A stretch of 14,645 bases of DNA from JACQID01 sp035289125. Lineage in GTDB: Archaea; Aenigmatarchaeota; Aenigmatarchaeia; GW2011-AR5. Below, one piece after another: positions 11,650 to 14,645 of the stretch (the stretch's first letter is position 1; every line of letters begins with the position of its first letter). The DNA is taken from positions 1-14,645 of the forward strand of contig DATDXW010000029.1 in NCBI GenBank assembly GCA_035289125.1. The letters are read 5' to 3'. The position numbers and the translations under genes were made by a program. The notes under the pieces are model-generated. The model was not told the DNA's origin and did no database searches. It saw only the letters and a program-made list of their open reading frames with translations.

Positions 11650-12747
11650 ATGACACAGGAAGAGAAACGCACTACGCTCATAACGGACACGTCGTGGTTC
11701 GTGGACCACGGGAGAAACGCCTTGGGGGCGTTATCGAAATTGAATGCATCTTTACTTGCTCCCGGAATCTCTACTGCAGAATTATTGGTCCCGAAACGGA
11801 TAGCTTCCGAGTACGCAAAGTTGCACGAAGTGTCGGCGCAAGACCAGCACGGAATCCCGTTGACTATCAGTTATTACGCACGCACGATGCACGATTGGTG
11901 CCCAAGCGAAGAGCCAAAACAATACATGATAGCAGCTTGGTCATTATGGAAAGATAATTCAAAGAAGGCATCGCGGGGAGTCCGGCTCTCATACGCAGAC
12001 CAGGCTGTGTTGGCGCATCTGATAAAAGAAGTCAGGGAAGGGAAAGAATGCTACATCCTTTCCGGCGATGAAGACATAACAGGGTCCGGCAAAGCGCTGG
12101 CGGAGACATTCCCAAACGCTCATGTCGTGGAAGAAACGCCGATAACGCTGGAGGACGCAAGCAGGCGCTCCTTTACAGCAAATCCCAATCCCCGTGCACC
12201 TGTTATTCTGTCGCCGGAAGCCTTGGGTGCTCTTTACAATATCCCCGCATCTTCGCAGCCTGAGTATTATTTGTTATGCGCGAAAGTCCCTTATGGCGGG
12301 AAGACGCAGGAAGTGGGCGTTTCCGTGCACCCCATGGGCAAGTCCCTGTCTTTTGAAGACAATGACGCGAAACGTTATCCCGTGCTGGTCATGGATTTGC
12401 AGGACGTGTATGATGGTAGTGAACAAAGAAGCGAGATGCTGGACAGGGTCGTCCAGAGCAGATTCAGGCACATGGACGAGGCGTTGCGAAAACGGTTTAG
12501 GACGTTCAACGCGATAGAAATCGGGCGTTCGCGGGCGCATGGGCTGTTTGAGGCGAGCAGGTACGAAAAAACGTTCGCAATAGAGAAGAACGGGCTGTTC
12601 ACGACAGAAGAATCTTCGGATCTTCCGTGGTTCCTTATAACCCCCGGTTACACAGGAAGGAACGCTCCCGAAACCGGCTACGCATTGGCGAATTTTTACG
12701 GCAGGCATCACGAGGAGATGCGCACAGCTCTCCGCCGCGGCGTTTAA
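11650..12747 (+). CDS. PIN-like domain protein with a large C-terminal extension
   Basis: A 365-residue protein. The first about 165 residues read as a PIN-like nuclease: LITDTSWFVDHG (D13), RIASEYAKLHE (E54), SYADQAVLAHLIKE (D117) and CYILSGDEDITGSGKAL (D140, D142). These acidic residues are where PIN domains bind metal and cut RNA. Residues 166-365 are a second part I do not recognise, with YYLLCAKVPYGGKTQEVGVS, a basic helix (MDEALRKRFRTFNAIEIGRS) and a C-terminal PWFLITPGYTGRNAPETGYA. At 365 residues it is far longer than VapC toxins (about 130), and no antitoxin gene lies upstream, so it is more likely an RNA-processing enzyme than a toxin. TTTTTATG at 11621-11628 lies about 26 nt before ATG 11650, so it is leaderless. 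Confidence 0.65.
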   Translation: MTQEEKRTTLITDTSWFVDHGRNALGALSKLNASLLAPGISTAELLVPKRIASEYAKLHEVSAQDQHGIPLTISYYARTMHDWCPSEEPKQYMIAAWSLWKDNSKKASRGVRLSYADQAVLAHLIKEVREGKECYILSGDEDITGSGKALAETFPNAHVVEETPITLEDASRRSFTANPNPRAPVILSPEALGALYNIPASSQPEYYLLCAKVPYGGKTQEVGVSVHPMGKSLSFEDNDAKRYPVLVMDLQDVYDGSEQRSEMLDRVVQSRFRHMDEALRKRFRTFNAIEIGRSRAHGLFEASRYEKTFAIEKNGLFTTEESSDLPWFLITPGYTGRNAPETGYALANFYGRHHEEMRTALRRGV

Positions 12748-12750
12748 ATT
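12743..12750 (+). promoter_or_regulatory. TATA box that contains the upstream stop codon
   Basis: TTTAAATT, centred 27 nt before ATG 12774. The stop codon TAA of the PIN-like gene (12745-12747) lies inside it. Confidence 0.6.
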
Positions 12751-12773
12751 CTCATCGTCGCGTAATTTTACGA

Positions 12774-12926
12774 ATGAACGACCTGATAAAGAAAATACTG
12801 CTGAGCATGCCAATGGGCACTTTCGTCTACATAGGCGCGGTTATTGTGTACCATATACCGTTCATCTGGTGGCTTTTCCTGATAATCGTCGCGCTGGACC
12901 AGATTGACGAGGCGATTCAGAAATAA
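12774..12926 (+). CDS. 50-aa membrane protein
   Basis: Translates to MNDLIKKILLSMPMGTFVYI, then GAVIVYHIPFIWWLFLIIVA and LDQIDEAIQK. Two short or one long hydrophobic helix (about 15-40) is flanked by a basic N-terminus and acidic C-terminus. I recognise no family. The leaderless promoter, the conserved-looking charge pattern and the tight placement between two genes support it as real. The next gene's TATA box (TTTAAATC, 12930-12937) starts 3 nt after its stop. Confidence 0.65.
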   Translation: MNDLIKKILLSMPMGTFVYIGAVIVYHIPFIWWLFLIIVALDQIDEAIQK

Positions 12927-12959
12927 TCCTTTAAATCGGGGCGGTGCAATATCATTTGC

Positions 12960-13616
12960 ATGAAAGCGGTTTTCTTCGCGGCGCTACTATTTGTCATGCC
13001 GGGCTGGGCTTTCGCACAGGAGAACTTTTCCGCCCCGGGCACGGACGCGTTACTGCCGAAAAATGACGCGGCGCTGAATCTCACGGATCCGGGAATGCTT
13101 CCGGATAATCCGTTTTATTTTCTGAAAAGAGCCGTAGAGAACGTCAGGCTGATTATTGCCACGAGCGAAGTGGAGAAGGCGCGACTGCACCTCCGGTATG
13201 CCGAGTTGCGACTGTCAGAAGCCAAGGCGATGAGCGACAAGTCTAAGCATGAGCAGGCAAACCGGACTTTGAGCGAGGTATCAAAGGAAATGAACGAATT
13301 CAACGCTAGGGGATTGGGAAAGAACATCTCTGCCGTAGTGAAAGAAGCCGACAGCGTGCTGAAGAAGCGGGAAGCGATTCTCGGCATTATTTCAAGCAGG
13401 ATATCCGAGAAAGCCCGGAATGCGATAAGCCGGACGCTCAACGTTTCTGACGAAAAGGCAGGGAACGTTACGGCGCGGAAGGAAAATAACGACACAGAGA
13501 ATGAAACAGCGCGCGACAACGACTTGAAGATAACGGATGCGAATAGCACGAAGAATGTGAAACGCGCGGTATCAAAGAACGATTCCGATACTAAAATTTT
13601 GAAAAAGGCTGATTGA
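12960..13616 (+). CDS. secreted DUF5667-type protein
   Basis: A 218-residue protein with signal peptide MKAVFFAALLFVMPGWAFAQ. Residues 45-96 contain GMLPDNPFYFLKRAVENVRL then SEVEKARLHLRYAELRLSEA, which is the DUF5667 pattern: LPDxPxYxLKR followed by a helix of E/R/A heptads. Residues 97-170 continue as a long coiled coil. Residues 165-218 are low-complexity, rich in Asn, Asp, Lys and Glu, with several N-glycosylation sequons (NVT, NET, NST). DUF5667 proteins are secreted proteins in archaea and actinobacteria of unknown function. The tail would be extended outside the cell. The TATA box at 12930-12937 is 26 nt before ATG 12960. Confidence 0.78.
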   Translation: MKAVFFAALLFVMPGWAFAQENFSAPGTDALLPKNDAALNLTDPGMLPDNPFYFLKRAVENVRLIIATSEVEKARLHLRYAELRLSEAKAMSDKSKHEQANRTLSEVSKEMNEFNARGLGKNISAVVKEADSVLKKREAILGIISSRISEKARNAISRTLNVSDEKAGNVTARKENNDTENETARDNDLKITDANSTKNVKRAVSKNDSDTKILKKAD

Positions 13617-13617
13617 A

Positions 13618-13690
13618 TGGGCCCGCTGAGATTTGAACTCAGGTCTCGGCCACCCCAAGGCCGGATCCTACCAAGCTAGACTACAGGCCC
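13618..13690 (-). tRNA. tRNA-Pro(GGG)
   Basis: A 73-nt intronless tRNA: acceptor GGGCCTG with CGGGCCC, D stem GTCT with GGAT, anticodon arm CGGCC-TTGGGGT-GGCCG (anticodon GGG), variable loop AGAC, T arm CTGAG-TTCAAAT-CTCAG and A73. A TATA box (GTTTAAATC, minus) lies about 30 nt upstream at 13717-13725. CCA is not encoded. Confidence 0.95.
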
Positions 13691-13719
13691 GTTTATCGTA
13701 AAAATTAAATGGAATGGAT

Positions 13720-13806
13720 TTAAACGCCTTCCAGAGAAACAAATTTCTCGTTCTCTAATATTTGCTTCTGCCTGCGATAAAACTCTAAAGCATGGTCGTT
13801 CGGCAT
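13720..13806 (-). CDS. possible 28-aa small protein
   Basis: Reads MPNDHALEFYRRQKQILENE then KFVSLEGV. It is a charged amphipathic helix with ordinary codons. GATTTTAG (about 13830-13837) lies 28 nt before the ATG as a possible TATA box, which would make it leaderless like its neighbours. Its stop TAA falls inside the tRNA-Pro TATA box, the same arrangement as at 12743. No family is recognised, and it is short enough to be chance. Confidence 0.4.
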   Translation of the reverse strand: MPNDHALEFYRRQKQILENEKFVSLEGV

Positions 13807-14011
13807 ATAGAGTATTTGATGGCATACGTACTAAAATCACTCGGCCGTCCCGCACACGGCAGCGAAAGGTTAATAAAATTGTAGGTCATCCTTATTGCAT
13901 GGAAGGATACAGATTCACCAGCCCTCAAGGGATATGAAAGGCAAAGGAGGCAGGATGTCCTTAGTGTGTGGCGCAGCATCCATTCAGGAAATAGGGGACA
14001 TGGTGGACAGT
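13807..14011. other. intergenic stretch, weak signals only
   Basis: On plus, TAATAAAATT (13871-13880) lies 25 nt before an ATG at 13899 that opens a 12-codon ORF (MEGYRFTSPQGI). Its TGA overlaps another ATG at 13934 starting a 42-codon ORF that runs antisense into the adenylate kinase gene. GCCGT and ACGGC near 13844-13862 can form a 5-bp stem. I cannot support a gene or RNA firmly. Confidence 0.25.
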
Positions 14012-14611
14012 CTATTGCGTGGCTCTGCACACGGCGGCAAAGACATCGTCCACGCTCTTTGACGCGTCCACTGTCTTGAGCGTGCCCTCTTTCCTATAAA
14101 AATCAATGAGCGGGCGCGTCTCGCAGTGGAACGTACTGAGCCGCTGGCGCATGGCGTCCGGCTTGTCGTCCTTGCGCTGGTAGAGCTTCCCGCCGCATTC
14201 GCACTCGCTTGCGTCGCTATTGTAAATCTTCCCGCAGTCAAGGCACTGGCGCCTGCCGGACAGGCGTGCTATCGCCAGAGTATCTTCCAGTTCTAAAGAT
14301 ATGGCAACGCCGAATTTAACGTTCAGCATCTCTCTCTGCTCCATGTTTCTCGGAAAACCGTCAAGTATGAAGCCGCGCGAACAGTCGTTGCGCGACAGGC
14401 GCTGCTTTACAAGCCCGGTGACTATTTCGCTCGGGATGAGCTTTCCCGCGTTCATCATGCCCCCTATGTTTCTTCCTGTGACACTGTTTTTAGCCACTTC
14501 TTCCCGTAACAACTCGCCCGCCGATATGTGCGGAATCCCGAGTTTTTCCGACAGCCGTGCAGCCTGCGTCCCCTTTCCCGAGCCGGGCGGGCCCAGAAAT
14601 AAAATGCGCAT
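14012..14611 (-). CDS. adk: adenylate kinase, bacterial type with cysteine LID
   Basis: A 199-residue protein that interconverts ATP plus AMP and two ADP in the cytosol. The P-loop is GPPGSGKGT (7-15), followed by HISAGELLREEV (AMP region), LIPSEIV near 58-64, DGFPR (84-88) and the LID with ARLSGRRQCLDC. Four LID cysteines (C123, C126, C137, C139) should bind zinc; the second pair is CxC rather than the usual CxxC. LYQRKDD and TRPLIDFYRKEG follow, as in the family. This is the bacterial-type enzyme, not the archaeal AdkA type, which fits DPANN archaea. I chose ATG 14611 because it gives the family start MRILFLGPPGSGKG and lies about 26 nt from a TATA-like GTATTATG (14633-14640). ATGs at 14623 and 14635 are alternatives. 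Confidence 0.93.
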   Translation of the reverse strand: MRILFLGPPGSGKGTQAARLSEKLGIPHISAGELLREEVAKNSVTGRNIGGMMNAGKLIPSEIVTGLVKQRLSRNDCSRGFILDGFPRNMEQREMLNVKFGVAISLELEDTLAIARLSGRRQCLDCGKIYNSDASECECGGKLYQRKDDKPDAMRQRLSTFHCETRPLIDFYRKEGTLKTVDASKSVDDVFAAVCRATQ

Positions 14612-14645
14612 GACGTTTGCCATATTATCAGTCATAATACCCCTC

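Noticed and set aside
11349..11957. 202-aa plus-strand ORF starting within tRNA-Gly
   Set aside because: It overlaps the tRNA, the 47-aa zinc protein and, out of frame, the PIN-like gene; it has no start signals.
12274..12813. 179-aa minus-strand ORF over the PIN-like gene
   Set aside because: No TATA box or ribosome binding site; the plus frame carries the motifs.
13934..14047. 42-codon plus ORF after a 12-codon leader ORF
   Set aside because: A TATA-like box and overlapping stop/start are tempting, but a third of it is antisense to conserved adenylate kinase codons and no family is recognised.

Overview
The window looks like a piece of an archaeal chromosome, most probably from a DPANN lineage. 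Pointers are a methanococcal-type S-layer protein, three tRNA genes of which two carry introns bounded by archaeal bulge-helix-bulge motifs, TATA boxes about 26 nt before start codons (leaderless mRNAs), GGTGAT-type ribosome binding sites only at operon-internal genes, archaeal Yip1 and DUF5667-type proteins, and a bacterial-type adenylate kinase as DPANN genomes often have. I cannot name the genus.

Layout. 1-2502 (minus) is the N-terminal 834 codons of an S-layer protein with a palindromic site beside its TATA box and a structured 5' leader. 2723-3649 (minus) is a membrane-anchored winged-helix regulator whose promoter carries two near-identical 35-nt repeats. 3790-4827 is a divergent pair (an unnamed 142-aa protein and a Yip1-like membrane protein) apparently driven from one shared TATA box. 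4876-6499 looks accessory and is AT-richer by eye: a HicB/HicA-like toxin-antitoxin pair, a 47-nt hairpin, a tRNA-Thr(CGU) gene with two introns, and a bacterial-looking DEDDh exonuclease with an ExoX-type C-terminus. A GC-rich element that can fold as a three-way junction follows (6512-6614). 6622-7578 is a duplicated S26 signal-peptidase-like protein with one intact and one dead active site. 7613-8679 holds a second divergent cluster with a shared TATA box.

8824-11241 (minus) is a compact, partly overlapping run encoding a 265-aa secreted protein with a CC...DC.H motif, a 52-aa membrane peptide ending in Cys, a DUF411 protein, an eight-cysteine membrane-anchored protein and a flavin reductase-like protein. 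I read it as an extracytoplasmic metal (probably copper) or thiol handling operon. It is the best candidate here for an undescribed system. 11309-14611 contains tRNA-Gly(CCC) with an intron, a 47-aa zinc protein, a PIN-domain protein with a long C-terminal extension, a 50-aa membrane protein, a DUF5667-type secreted protein, tRNA-Pro(GGG), a possible 28-aa ORF and adenylate kinase.

Regulatory architecture is unusually readable: about ten genes have a TATA box centred 24-28 nt before the ATG, so their transcripts should begin at or next to the start codon, whereas genes inside operons carry GTGAT or GGTGAT three bases before ATG. Twice, divergent ATGs lie exactly 52 nt apart with one TATA box midway. 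Everything is read by eye; no database search was run.
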